Origin: Cyanobacteria bacterium SZAS-4
Lineage (GTDB): Bacteria > Cyanobacteriota > Vampirovibrionia > Obscuribacterales > Obscuribacteraceae
DNA: 64,000 bases
NCBI GenBank assembly: GCA_018266255.1
Contig: JAFEAT010000005.1
Location: 110,575 to 174,574, forward strand
Direction: 5' to 3'
Shown piece after piece: positions 17,638 through 25,968 of the stretch. The translations under genes and the position numbers were made by a program. The first letter of the stretch is position 1; the number at the start of each line of letters is the position of its first letter. The notes beneath the pieces were generated by a model. That model did not search any database, had not been told where the DNA came from, and was given only the letters and a program-made list of their open reading frames with translations.

Positions 17638-18744
17638 CTAATCCTGGACGACGGCATTCCACTCATTTGATAGATCATTTACCCGCTCGCGCATCTCTTT
17701 TAGCTTAGCGCTTCGGATAATTGTTCGCTGAGCACCGACCATATCTTGCGCCTGGATTGACATCATGCCAATTTTGGTCAATCTGTCGACCTCAATATCC
17801 ATTCTGGCAAAGAAGTCATTCATAGCGGCCTGAACCATCTGATCGTTACGCTCGAAAGCTTCAGGAATGGTGTCGGACTCGCCGTCACCAGCCAACTTGA
17901 TCAATTCGGGATTGGTCTGATAGCGGAGCTGTGCCTGTGGTCTGGAAACCGACTGCGCGCCCAGCGACTGATATTGTGCTTGCTGATTCGCTTGTTGGAA
18001 TTGCTTCTTGCGTGCGTTTTCCTGCTCCAAAACCGCATCTGACAAAAGCTCGACACCTTCCTTCTCTTCCAATCGAGGCGGCGGGGCTGGCTCTTCCACT
18101 GGGATAGTCGGATCCATAACAAACTGATCCGTGTGTTTAGCTTCTTCGCGTTCGACTTTAATCAACGAGCCGAAGAATCGCTTTGCTAGAGGGGGAAGCA
18201 GCTGTGCCGAAATGGAATAGCCATCGATGCGCCAATCAGTTCCGCCCTTATCTTGCATGCCTTTAAGCTCTACAAAAGGTTTGAACTCCTTCTGGCTTGG
18301 TTGAAAACCTACCGTGTACTCGACCGGCACAATGAACCCTTGCACCTTGCCAACAAAGCCAAAGAAGATCAACGCCCACTGATTAGTGGAAATATGACCT
18401 TTGCACAAGACAGGCACTTGACCGTACTGAGCCGATGCTGGCGCATCGCTGCTCGTCGGTCTGCCAACGTTGACTGAAATTCGTGGACCAGTCGAGGCAG
18501 CATTTTGATATTCATAAGCGTAACGCTGAAACTCATCGAACAGTTTGTCGAGAAGTATCGGGCTCGTCAGATTCAATTTTTGGCTTGGCGATGCTTTAGT
18601 GATTGCGTCTACTAATTCCTCATCGTCCATGTTCTTGATCCAGCGCGAAGTCGACTCACCTTTGTAAGGTTTGGCAATCGCACCGATAATTTGCTTGTTT
18701 AGATCGTCAGAAGAGAGCTTGGAATCCTTTTTTTCATCACTCAT
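17638..18744 (-). CDS. Hypothetical protein upstream of the Ser/Thr kinase
   Basis: This 368-residue protein matches no family that I recognise. There is a charged N-terminus (M-S-D-E-K-K-D-S-K), a probable mixed alpha/beta domain at about 90-210, and a Pro/Glu-rich linker around 215-230. The C-terminal half is helical and Gln-rich and could form a coiled coil. No signal peptide or membrane segment is visible. It precedes the kinase gene by 46 bases on the same strand and is probably co-transcribed, so a role in the kinase pathway is plausible but inferred. Confidence 0.65.
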   Translation of the reverse strand: MSDEKKDSKLSSDDLNKQIIGAIAKPYKGESTSRWIKNMDDEELVDAITKASPSQKLNLTSPILLDKLFDEFQRYAYEYQNAASTGPRISVNVGRPTSSDAPASAQYGQVPVLCKGHISTNQWALIFFGFVGKVQGFIVPVEYTVGFQPSQKEFKPFVELKGMQDKGGTDWRIDGYSISAQLLPPLAKRFFGSLIKVEREEAKHTDQFVMDPTIPVEEPAPPPRLEEKEGVELLSDAVLEQENARKKQFQQANQQAQYQSLGAQSVSRPQAQLRYQTNPELIKLAGDGESDTIPEAFERNDQMVQAAMNDFFARMDIEVDRLTKIGMMSIQAQDMVGAQRTIIRSAKLKEMRERVNDLSNEWNAVVQD

Positions 18745-18985
18745 TTTTTAAAGCCCTACCTAGTGAAAGACTGCTTTCACGCCCGCCACGCTATTCCAGT
18801 CAGTGCAGCTTGGCTGCACGACTTATGAATAGTACACCAGTACGCGCTTCAGGCCTCAAAAGAGAAGCTCGTTCCGGCGCAATTTCATCTGAATTGTCTG
18901 AACTGCGATCAGGGTTTTTACGGAGTCAATGCCTGCTTCAGAGCGTTCTAATTAAGGAAAGAACAGCTTGCCATTTGGAGGCTCT

Positions 18986-20542
18986 ATGAAGAATGCTCGA
19001 ATAATGGGATCTTTCGCTCTTTCGCTTATCTGTCTTACCACCGCTCTTATGTCGCGTGCAGCAGGTCCTGCTCCCGTGCCAGTGACAACCACCGCAAAAC
19101 CAATCACTCCAGTGCGCACTGTCGAATTGAATTTAGACAATGCCATTCCGATTCCTCTGTCCAAATCGAAATTCGAGTTGAAGGCGACAGTTTTTCGCAC
19201 TGCGGATAACAAGGAGGGATGGGCGTTGAACATACCAGGAGGAGCTCCGATTGCCACACCGGCATTTTGGAATGGCATGATTTTCGTCGGTGGCGGATAC
19301 GGTTCGCATGAATTCTATGCCTTCAATGCACAAACGGGCGCGCTGATCTGGCAGTACAAAACAAGCGACGACGGTCCGACGGCGGCAGTTGTTGAAGATG
19401 GTCTTTGCGCATTCAACACTGAAAGTTGCACGGTTTATGTACTTGATGCGAAGACTGGCAAGCTGGTCTGGCAAGAATGGCTTGGTGACCCGCTCATGAG
19501 TCAACCGGCGATCTACAAAGGAAAGCTCTATATGGCTTATCCAGCTGGACAAAATCACGGCGGGCAAAACATGTCATATGCGCAAAACGTGTCACATGCG
19601 GGCGCGCAAAATCACAGTGGCGCCAGCAAAAAGGACGAGAAGATCGACCCGAAATACAGTCACCGACTGCTTTGCGCCGACTTGAAGACTGGGAAACATT
19701 TGTGGACACATCCTATCACTGCCGATGCAATCTCGGCACCAGTAGTCAACGACGGTCAAGTTCTGTTGACCTGTCAGGATGGAACTTCCTTCTGCATCAA
19801 TGCAGAAACAGGCAAAGAAGTCTGGCAGAAAGCCAATTCAGGTACGAGTGCACCACTGGCCACCAAGCAAGGAGTGGTGTTCACTGAGAGAGAAAATCGC
19901 AACAAAAATGCGTTTGAAGGAATACAACAGTATGGCAAAGACGGGCTTGTGGCCAAACAAGCGATGTTGCCTGCGCCTTCAGCAGCACCATATCTGCAGA
20001 AAGGCAGCGAGATGAATGGAATGGCTAAACATGCCATGAAAAACCTCGACGCATCAGTCGGATTTGCCACTGCACCACAAGACGCACGACTCGACAAAGC
20101 AGTCGGACTGCCGATTAACAACGTCATTGGCGGCTGGGCTTATCAGGGCTCCAGGGTAGCAATGAAAGGTGACTCTTACTTCTTCAACAACGGAACATCG
20201 TTGAAATCGAGCGCAAAAGAAGCCTCACGCAGCTGGACGGCCAACTTCAGGGGAAAGGGCATCGCGCCTAATTCCCAGTTGTTTTCACCACCGGCAGTGG
20301 GCAAAGCAAATTTGTATCTGGCCAGTTCGAATGGTCACATCATTGCAGTCGATCAAAAAAGCGGTTCGATGAAATTCGATTACGCAACCAAAAATCCGAT
20401 CACATTCCAACCGGCACTGGCCAACGGAAACGTTTATGTGGGCACGTCCAACGGTGTGATTATGTGCCTGAAGACAGGCTCTGATGATGCCAGCGATTGG
20501 ACGGCTTGGGGCGGCAACGCGCAACACAACAAAGAAGAATAG
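18986..20542 (+). CDS. Exported PQQ-type beta-propeller protein
   Basis: This 518-residue protein has an N-terminal signal peptide (M-K-N-A-R-I-M-G-S-F-A-L then A-L-M-S-R-A-A). Propeller blades carry the repeated pattern [FV]-x-A-x-T-G-x-x-[IVL]-W, for example N-A-Q-T-G-A-L-I-W, D-A-K-T-G-K-L-V-W, D-L-K-T-G-K-H-L-W and N-A-E-T-G-K-E-V-W. Such domains occur in BamB-like scaffolds and in quinoprotein enzymes. No dehydrogenase cofactor residues are evident, so a structural or binding role is more likely. The frame is open from 18968, but ATG 18986 follows TTGGAGG and gives the signal peptide. A Gln/His/Asn-rich insertion (about 190-215) interrupts the third blade. Confidence 0.75.
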   Translation: MKNARIMGSFALSLICLTTALMSRAAGPAPVPVTTTAKPITPVRTVELNLDNAIPIPLSKSKFELKATVFRTADNKEGWALNIPGGAPIATPAFWNGMIFVGGGYGSHEFYAFNAQTGALIWQYKTSDDGPTAAVVEDGLCAFNTESCTVYVLDAKTGKLVWQEWLGDPLMSQPAIYKGKLYMAYPAGQNHGGQNMSYAQNVSHAGAQNHSGASKKDEKIDPKYSHRLLCADLKTGKHLWTHPITADAISAPVVNDGQVLLTCQDGTSFCINAETGKEVWQKANSGTSAPLATKQGVVFTERENRNKNAFEGIQQYGKDGLVAKQAMLPAPSAAPYLQKGSEMNGMAKHAMKNLDASVGFATAPQDARLDKAVGLPINNVIGGWAYQGSRVAMKGDSYFFNNGTSLKSSAKEASRSWTANFRGKGIAPNSQLFSPPAVGKANLYLASSNGHIIAVDQKSGSMKFDYATKNPITFQPALANGNVYVGTSNGVIMCLKTGSDDASDWTAWGGNAQHNKEE

Positions 20543-20587
20543 TGCACCAAATGCGGTGACAAGTGAGAGCTCGTGCGCTGACATAGC

Positions 20588-20623
20588 GATAAAAAAAGTC
20601 CCGGTCACAACGACCGGGACTTT
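20588..20623 (-). terminator. Rho-independent terminator of the RRM gene
   Basis: A 12-bp perfect stem (aaagtcccggtc at 20595-20606, gaccgggacttt at 20612-20623) surrounds a 5-base loop. Read on the minus strand it is followed by a run of seven T. It ends the RRM gene and may also slow transcription from the converging propeller gene, where the T run is only three long. Confidence 0.85.
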
Positions 20624-20678
20624 AGATAATTGCTTTACATGTTCTAAGAGAACTGTTCAGCGAGCAGGCGTCGGTAGA

Positions 20679-20963
20679 TTACCAACGGCCTCTGCCACCA
20701 CCGCCACCATCTTTTGGCTTTGGAGTGGAAACGTTAACGGCGATCTGACGACCATCGAGGTCGCGACCGTTGAGTGCTTTGATGGCAGCTTCAGCATCAG
20801 CCTGGTTAGCCATCTCTACAAACGCGAAACCGCGCTGTCTTCCGGTATCGCGATCTTGCGGAATCGCAACCGAAACAACCTCACCGTATTCAGCGAAGAG
20901 GTCTTGAAGCCCTTGCTGAGTCGTTTTGAACGAGAGATTCCCTACAAACAATTTGTTATTCAT
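20679..20963 (-). CDS. Small RNA-binding protein with one RRM and a glycine-rich tail
   Basis: This 94-residue protein consists of a single RNA-recognition motif with RNP2 L-F-V-G-N-L (residues 5-10) and RNP1 R-G-F-A-F-V-E-M (about 44-51), then a short tail G-G-G-G-G-R-G-R-W. This is the layout of the cyanobacterial Rbp proteins, which are RNA chaperones, often cold-induced and abundant. ATG 20963 gives the conserved N-terminus; an in-frame start five codons upstream (20978) is less likely. It is monocistronic, with its own terminator and a predicted promoter about 80 bases upstream. The family is common in Cyanobacteria and also present in some other phyla, so it supports but does not prove the taxonomic guess. 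Confidence 0.85.
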   Translation of the reverse strand: MNNKLFVGNLSFKTTQQGLQDLFAEYGEVVSVAIPQDRDTGRQRGFAFVEMANQADAEAAIKALNGRDLDGRQIAVNVSTPKPKDGGGGGRGRW

Positions 20964-21039
20964 GTGCCTTATTCTCAACCTATTTTCGACCGCAAAATCT
21001 CAATACTTTGAGAACCTTGGTCTGAATTGTACGGCACTA

Positions 21040-21068
21040 GTATGGCATCTCTTCCGTGTTTCGTCAGG
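21040..21068 (-). promoter_or_regulatory. Predicted sigma-70 promoter of the RRM gene
   Basis: On the minus strand CTGACG (rc of 21063-21068) and CATACT (rc of 21040-21045) are 17 bases apart, with TG two bases before the -10 box as in extended -10 promoters. The transcript would start near 21033 and leave a 5' leader of about 70 bases. Confidence 0.4.
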
Positions 21069-21356
21069 GGATTTTCAGACTTTTTTGGCAAATCTAATTA
21101 TATGGATTGGGGGCTACTTTCAGAGACCGCAAAAAACCTGCGTTTCCGACAGCCCACCCCAGATAAATTTTTCTGGGAGCTTGCAGTTTTGCCCAAAATT
21201 AGAAAACTTATAAGAAACATCCTGCAATCATTGTATGCCTGTGCCCGTGCACAAGATGGCGTTTCAGCCCCGACTGGCACTGTATCCATCAATTGTCAAT
21301 CATCTATCTAACCGATATTCTGATGAGCGAATTTACATTCCCAGGAGGAATAGGCG
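21069..21356. other. Intergenic region between RRM promoter and mmsA
   Basis: This stretch of almost 290 bases lies between divergent genes. It contains an AT-rich block near 21165-21215 with a hairpin (ccccaga/tctgggg-like, 21157-21177), but no gene with a ribosome site. The plus-strand frame that crosses it is not coding-like. An AGGAGG just before 21357 belongs to mmsA. Confidence 0.4.
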
Positions 21357-22883
21357 ATGGCTGTGGCTGAAAGTAAGGCCGTGACTACCTTGAAGTTGCT
21401 CGTAGGCGGCGAATGGGTCGATTCCGGAGCGTCCGAATTCGGTGAGATCAATAATCCATCAACTGGCGAGCTCATCGCTAGAGTGCCGATGGGTGGAAAC
21501 CAGGACGTCGACAGAGCCGTCAAAGCCGCTCAAGAAGCCTATTTTGATTGGGCAGAGGTGCCAATTGTCGAGCGCGCACGCGTTATGTTCCGCTTCAAAA
21601 ACCTGCTGGAAGCGCGATATGAAGATATCGCCAAATGCGTCACACGTGAGCACGGCAAGACATTGAACGAAGCGAGAGCATCCGTTCAACGCGGTATCGA
21701 AGTCGTCGAATTCGCCTGCGGCATTCCAAGTTTGATTACTGGTGACTGCATGGAAAACATCGCTCGCAACGTTGATTGCGAAACGATCCGTCATCCACTA
21801 GGAGTATGCGCCGGTATCACACCGTTCAACTTCCCGGCAATGGTGCCGCTGTGGATGTATCCAATTGCCATCACTTGCGGAAACACATTCGTCCTCAAGC
21901 CTTCTGAAAAAGTGCCAATGAGCAGCATGATGATCGCAGAATGCTTGATGGAAGCTGGACTGCCAAAAGGTGTGTTCAATATCGTGCATGGCGGAAAAGA
22001 TTGCGTCAACGCCATTCTCGAACATCCATTGATCAAGGCGATTTCGTTTGTTGGCTCGACCACGATCGCCAAATATGTCTATGAAAAAGGTACGCAAAAC
22101 GGCAAGCGAGTACAAGCGGCCGGTGGAGCGAAAAACCACATCATCATCATGCCTGATGCTGATATGGACCATACAGTGCAAGCTCTGCAAGCATCAGCAT
22201 TCGGCTGCGCAGGCGAACGCTGCATGGCAGGCAGCCTGGCAGTTCCAGTCGGCAAAGCAGCCGAAGATTTGATGCCACGCTTGCTCGAGTCTGTATCGAA
22301 GATGAAAGTGGGCCGCACCGATGATGGTGGCAATCCAGATATGGGTCCACTCGTATCCTCCGACCACCTGAAGAAGGTTACCGGCATGATCGACAAAGGT
22401 GCTTCAGAAGGCGCCAAAGTAGCTCTGGACGGTCGAACAGTAAAGGTTCAAGATGCGCCAAAAGGCTACTATCTCGGACCAACCATCTTCGACCACGCTA
22501 AGCCAGAAATGAGCATCGTCAAAGACGAAATTTTCGGACCGGTATTGTCTGTGGTGCGCGTCGAAACTATCGAAGACGCAATTTTGCTCGGCAAAAGCAG
22601 TCCATTTGGAAATGGTGCTGTCATCTACACTAACAGCGGACGCTCAGCACGTGAATTCAAACGGCACTTCAATGCCGGCATGATCGGCATCAACGTCGGC
22701 GTTCCAGCGTCGATGGCATGGTTCCCTTTCACCGGATGGAATGACTCCTTCTACGGCGACTTGCACATCCAGGGCAAGGAAGGCATCCAATTCTATACAC
22801 AACAAAAGATGACGATGACCCGCTGGTTCGGAGAACCAATCTCGAAGAAGTACGTAGACCCAGTCTGGAAGACAAAATCATAA
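21357..22883 (+). CDS. mmsA: Methylmalonate-semialdehyde dehydrogenase (CoA-acylating)
   Basis: This 508-residue aldehyde dehydrogenase resembles the MmsA/IolA branch, which converts (methyl)malonate semialdehyde to acetyl- or propionyl-CoA in valine, beta-alanine and inositol breakdown. Branch features are the N-P-F-N-F-P-like P-F-N-F-P-A-M-V-P-L-W-M-Y-P segment (about 155-170) and the catalytic cysteine in G-C-A-G-E-R-C-M-A (near 287). The F-W-x-G-W-K-like end is here F-P-F-T-G-W-N-D-S-F-Y-G-D. Glutamate is absent from the general-base position, where N-H-I-I-I-M-P-D follows G-G-A-K, as in CoA-dependent members. The ATG follows CCAGGAGG. The gene stands alone, with a terminator 15 bases after its stop. 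No valine or inositol pathway neighbours are present. Confidence 0.88.
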   Translation: MAVAESKAVTTLKLLVGGEWVDSGASEFGEINNPSTGELIARVPMGGNQDVDRAVKAAQEAYFDWAEVPIVERARVMFRFKNLLEARYEDIAKCVTREHGKTLNEARASVQRGIEVVEFACGIPSLITGDCMENIARNVDCETIRHPLGVCAGITPFNFPAMVPLWMYPIAITCGNTFVLKPSEKVPMSSMMIAECLMEAGLPKGVFNIVHGGKDCVNAILEHPLIKAISFVGSTTIAKYVYEKGTQNGKRVQAAGGAKNHIIIMPDADMDHTVQALQASAFGCAGERCMAGSLAVPVGKAAEDLMPRLLESVSKMKVGRTDDGGNPDMGPLVSSDHLKKVTGMIDKGASEGAKVALDGRTVKVQDAPKGYYLGPTIFDHAKPEMSIVKDEIFGPVLSVVRVETIEDAILLGKSSPFGNGAVIYTNSGRSAREFKRHFNAGMIGINVGVPASMAWFPFTGWNDSFYGDLHIQGKEGIQFYTQQKMTMTRWFGEPISKKYVDPVWKTKS

Positions 22884-22893
22884 ACGAGTATAC

Positions 22894-22920
22894 GAGGGCC
22901 GGCTTCCAAGCCGGCTTTCG
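22894..22920 (+). terminator. Terminator between mmsA and the desaturase gene
   Basis: The stem gccggctt (22898-22905) and aagccggc (22908-22915) are complementary; the closing loop is in practice the central ttccaa. Three T follow on the plus strand. The genes converge here, so it may serve both, though the T run is short. Confidence 0.6.
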
Positions 22921-22921
22921 T

Positions 22922-23824
22922 TTATTCTTGGTTTACTAGAATTGGTTCGGGGGCTTCGAAGTTGAATGGGGATTCAACGGCGACTGTCGCTCCCTTTGCG
23001 CGTGCCATCAGGGCTTTTGGTGGACGCACTACGGCTTTGGCTAAACCAACCTTCTCTAACAACCAGACGGCATACCAGGTGACGTCGAACTCGAACCATT
23101 CCATTCCGTGTCGTGCTGACTTCGGCACAGCATGATGATTGTTATGCCAGCCTTCGCCCAGTGCGAGCAATCCGACCCACCAGACATTGCGACTTTGTTC
23201 GCGAGTGTTGTGCGATCTGTATCCAACATTTGGAAGGTGGCAGACAGCATTAACGAGCTGCGTGCTCCAGAAGATCACGAATGTAGCGAGGATGTTGGCG
23301 ACCAGAGCAATCGGTCCGAGGAAAGCGAAGATGAGAACGCGGAAGACGATGCATAGCCCGAGACAGAGCTGTGCTTGCCATGGCGAGTGGTCGTCGCCGA
23401 GCTTGCGAAAAATCGGATCTGCCATCAGTTCTGGAACTTGCGCACGCATCTCTTCATCAGATTGAACCGAGCGCATATCGAACATCCACTCATATAAAGC
23501 GTGCTTGAACCCGTCTTTCGGTGAATGAGGATCGCCATCTACATCTGACTTCTGATGGTGCAAGCGATGCACGCCAACCCAGACGATCGGTGATCCCATC
23601 AAGCCGAGGTAGCCGCCTGAGACAATGAAATACATCAACCAGCGAGGAACTTTGAGAGACTTGTGAGTTAAAAGACGGTGATAGCCGAGCGTTATGCCGA
23701 GTCCGTGGTAGAGATAGAAAACTGCAAACCACAGGGCGAATGAAAGGCAAGCCCACAAATTCGCCTCACTAATGATTCCCAAAATATGCGTCCCCCAAAT
23801 AAGTGCTATCGCCGTGCGCGGCAA
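22922..23824 (-). CDS. Acyl-CoA / fatty-acid delta-9 desaturase
   Basis: This 300-residue membrane desaturase has the three histidine boxes of the stearoyl-CoA desaturase class: H-R-L-L-T-H (about residue 49), H-R-L-H-H (about 86) and H-N-N-H-H (about 228). These boxes hold the di-iron centre. Hydrophobic segments flank the boxes, as expected for the four-helix membrane topology. It introduces a cis double bond into saturated acyl chains and so tunes membrane fluidity. The first in-frame start is TTG 23824. Another TTG at 23782 lies behind a GGGGG, but homology to the usual W-x-H-I-x-G-I N-terminus favours the longer form. The region is divergent from the patatin gene. Confidence 0.88.
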   Translation of the reverse strand: MPRTAIALIWGTHILGIISEANLWACLSFALWFAVFYLYHGLGITLGYHRLLTHKSLKVPRWLMYFIVSGGYLGLMGSPIVWVGVHRLHHQKSDVDGDPHSPKDGFKHALYEWMFDMRSVQSDEEMRAQVPELMADPIFRKLGDDHSPWQAQLCLGLCIVFRVLIFAFLGPIALVANILATFVIFWSTQLVNAVCHLPNVGYRSHNTREQSRNVWWVGLLALGEGWHNNHHAVPKSARHGMEWFEFDVTWYAVWLLEKVGLAKAVVRPPKALMARAKGATVAVESPFNFEAPEPILVNQE

Positions 23825-24087
23825 TCAACAGGCTTACATTTATAGCATGCAAAATATCCGCCACAGCCCGCGCAACTATAAACAAAGTATTCAGCATCGC
23901 GGGCGTTATCAACAACCTCATACCCACAGTTAATCAACCGTATGGATGCCCAGATGAAATGTCATTAACTGATACAAATTGGTGCGAGGTTTGGTGTGAA
24001 AGCTTGCAGCAATTTGAACGGCCGTATACTCTCGCTAAAACTGTCACCCATCTGGCTGCAACCGTCATCCATGACTACAGGACTATT

Positions 24088-25098
24088 GTGATCAACTTTT
24101 TCGCCGCACTTGCTCTCTTACTCACGTTCGCTTTCCCAAGCTTCGCTTTAGATGCCACCACACCACTGCAAGGCGCAGCCCAAGCAGTTGAAACCGCCAT
24201 CGATAAGCAAACGCCAGCAGAGAAAGTCGGACGAAAACCGAAAGTTGCTCTCGCGTTAGGTGGCGGCGGCACGAGAGGTTTCGCTCACATCGGCGTGCTG
24301 CGTGTTTTACAACGCGAAGGAATTCCCATCGATATGATTGCGGGAACCAGCATGGGAGCCATTGTCGGTGGAATGTTCTGTGCCGGTTTAACTCCAGATC
24401 AGATCGAAACGAAGATGTTGCATAAGTCGTTCGCTCACTCGTATTACACCGTGCCGATTCCTGTGAGAGTGGCAGTCATACCGATTTTTTTCGTGCCGCA
24501 TTTGTTTGGTTATCATCCATACGACGGACTCTACGTGGGCAATAAATTCGCCAACTATATGAACAACTCATTGCCTGCCACGCGCCGCGACATCGAAGAA
24601 TTGAAGATTCCATATTGTGCAGTAGCGGCAAATTTGCTTGACGGAAAAGCGTACGCAATTAAAACCGGCAACCTCGGACGAGCCATCCAAGCCAGTTCTG
24701 CAGTGCCGGAGCTGCGCCGACCGGTTGCGATAGATGACAAGTTATTTGTCGATGGTGGCATCGCTGCAAATCTGCCAGTCATCCAAGCAAAAGAGATGGG
24801 CGCCGACTTAGTGATAGGAATCGATGTAGACGAAAAGTTCGATGCTAAGCGCCAGGACTTCCGCAAAATTTTGAGCGTCGGACATCGCGTTATCAATATG
24901 ATTTTGACCAAAGTCGACGAAGACCAGGTGAAAGCCGCAGACCTTGTAGTGCAACCAGACGTGAACGGAATCCATCTGCTTTCGAGCAAAGTGGCAGACG
25001 GCAAAAAAGCGATCAAAGCAGGAGAGGCGGCCGCAGAGGCCGCTCTTCCGGAAATCCGCAGCCGCATCCAAGCAGCCACAATAGCGGCAAATCAATAG
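24088..25098 (+). CDS. Exported patatin-like phospholipase (NTE/RssA type)
   Basis: This 336-residue serine hydrolase has the oxyanion motif G-G-G-G-T-R-G (58-64), the nucleophile elbow G-T-S-M-G (Ser88) and the catalytic Asp in D-G-G (Asp222), forming a complete Ser-Asp dyad. GTG 24088 is preferred. It follows CAGGA and gives a clean signal peptide (M-I-N-F-F-A-A-L-A-L-L-L-T-F-A-F-P-S-F-A). The frame is open back to 23803 with an ATG at 23959, but those extra residues look non-coding. It should cleave acyl esters of phospholipids in the periplasm or at the cell surface. Divergent from a fatty-acid desaturase, which gives a weak lipid-remodelling context. Confidence 0.8.
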   Translation: MINFFAALALLLTFAFPSFALDATTPLQGAAQAVETAIDKQTPAEKVGRKPKVALALGGGGTRGFAHIGVLRVLQREGIPIDMIAGTSMGAIVGGMFCAGLTPDQIETKMLHKSFAHSYYTVPIPVRVAVIPIFFVPHLFGYHPYDGLYVGNKFANYMNNSLPATRRDIEELKIPYCAVAANLLDGKAYAIKTGNLGRAIQASSAVPELRRPVAIDDKLFVDGGIAANLPVIQAKEMGADLVIGIDVDEKFDAKRQDFRKILSVGHRVINMILTKVDEDQVKAADLVVQPDVNGIHLLSSKVADGKKAIKAGEAAAEAALPEIRSRIQAATIAANQ

Positions 25099-25274
25099 GA
25101 AAGCTTGGTTTTATTTAGCTTGCCTGAAATAGAAAAATTCCCTAAAGTTAGTGTTTAAGCAGCGGCAACTAGCCGGCTGACGTTTCTACTTAGCCATGCG
25201 CGCAAACATGCGATGTGCCGGGCTTTTTAGACGCAGGCTCACTCTAACGCTCCGGAAACGGAAGGGCAACTCAG

Positions 25275-25877
25275 ATGAGAGCAGTGATCACAGGTGGTCC
25301 ATCGGTCGGCAAGACAACCATCGTCACCATGCTTGGCGAACTCGGATATCCGGTCGTACAAGAGTTTGCCACTGCCATCATCAAAGAAGGCGAGTTTTTG
25401 CCCTGGGTCGACAGAGCTAAGTTTCAGGCAGAAGTATTGCGGCGCCAGGTGGCAGCCGAACATGCGTTAGAAGACGACACCGAGCCAACTTTCCTCGATC
25501 GCGGTCTGTTCGACGGCGAGGCGTATTACATATACGACAAAATCGACATTCCAGAAGCGTTCTCAAAATTGGATGCATCAAAATATACTGTCGCGTTTCT
25601 CGTAGAAGAACTGCCATTCTTCGAAGTCAACCATGTGCGCCGCGAAAATCTTTCTTTCACCAAAGAAATTAGTGTCATCCTCGAGAACTGCTACAAAAGC
25701 CGCAATGTGGAAGTAATCCGCGTGCCTGCAGCCAGTCCGCAAGAACGAATTGATTTCGTCGTCAGTGAAATCAAACGATTGCAAAGACGTGAGTTGCAGC
25801 GGAAGCTGTCGGTCGTGCCGGGAATGTCGATTGTTATGACAACCGAGCTGCAGGAGTCTGCGGCCGCCGCAGTCTAG
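25275..25877 (+). CDS. P-loop ATPase/kinase of the AAA_28 (NadR/Ttd14-like) type
   Basis: This 200-residue protein has an N-terminal Walker A motif G-G-P-S-V-G-K-T-T (7-15), a Q-E-F-A-T segment near 29 typical of the family, and an acidic D-R-G-L-F-D-G (about 77-83) that resembles the D-R position of nucleoside kinases. The C-terminal V-x-R-V-P-A segment is followed by a helix. Family members are annotated as ATP-binding proteins of unknown substrate, some related to the NadR kinase domain. The ATG at 25275 is preceded by a GGGCAA stretch, a weak ribosome site. No functional partners are evident next to it. Confidence 0.7.
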   Translation: MRAVITGGPSVGKTTIVTMLGELGYPVVQEFATAIIKEGEFLPWVDRAKFQAEVLRRQVAAEHALEDDTEPTFLDRGLFDGEAYYIYDKIDIPEAFSKLDASKYTVAFLVEELPFFEVNHVRRENLSFTKEISVILENCYKSRNVEVIRVPAASPQERIDFVVSEIKRLQRRELQRKLSVVPGMSIVMTTELQESAAAAV

Positions 25878-25968
25878 GCAAATTTCGCTCTGCACATGTT
25901 ATATTCCGCGCAAAGTCATACAATGTGCACTGGCATTTTATGGCAGGTTGTCATAGCCGGAGGCAGAT

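Noticed and set aside
18986..20542. Quinoprotein alcohol/glucose dehydrogenase
   Set aside because: Only the propeller W-motifs are present; no catalytic Asp/Ca2+ site or disulfide ring typical of the enzymes.
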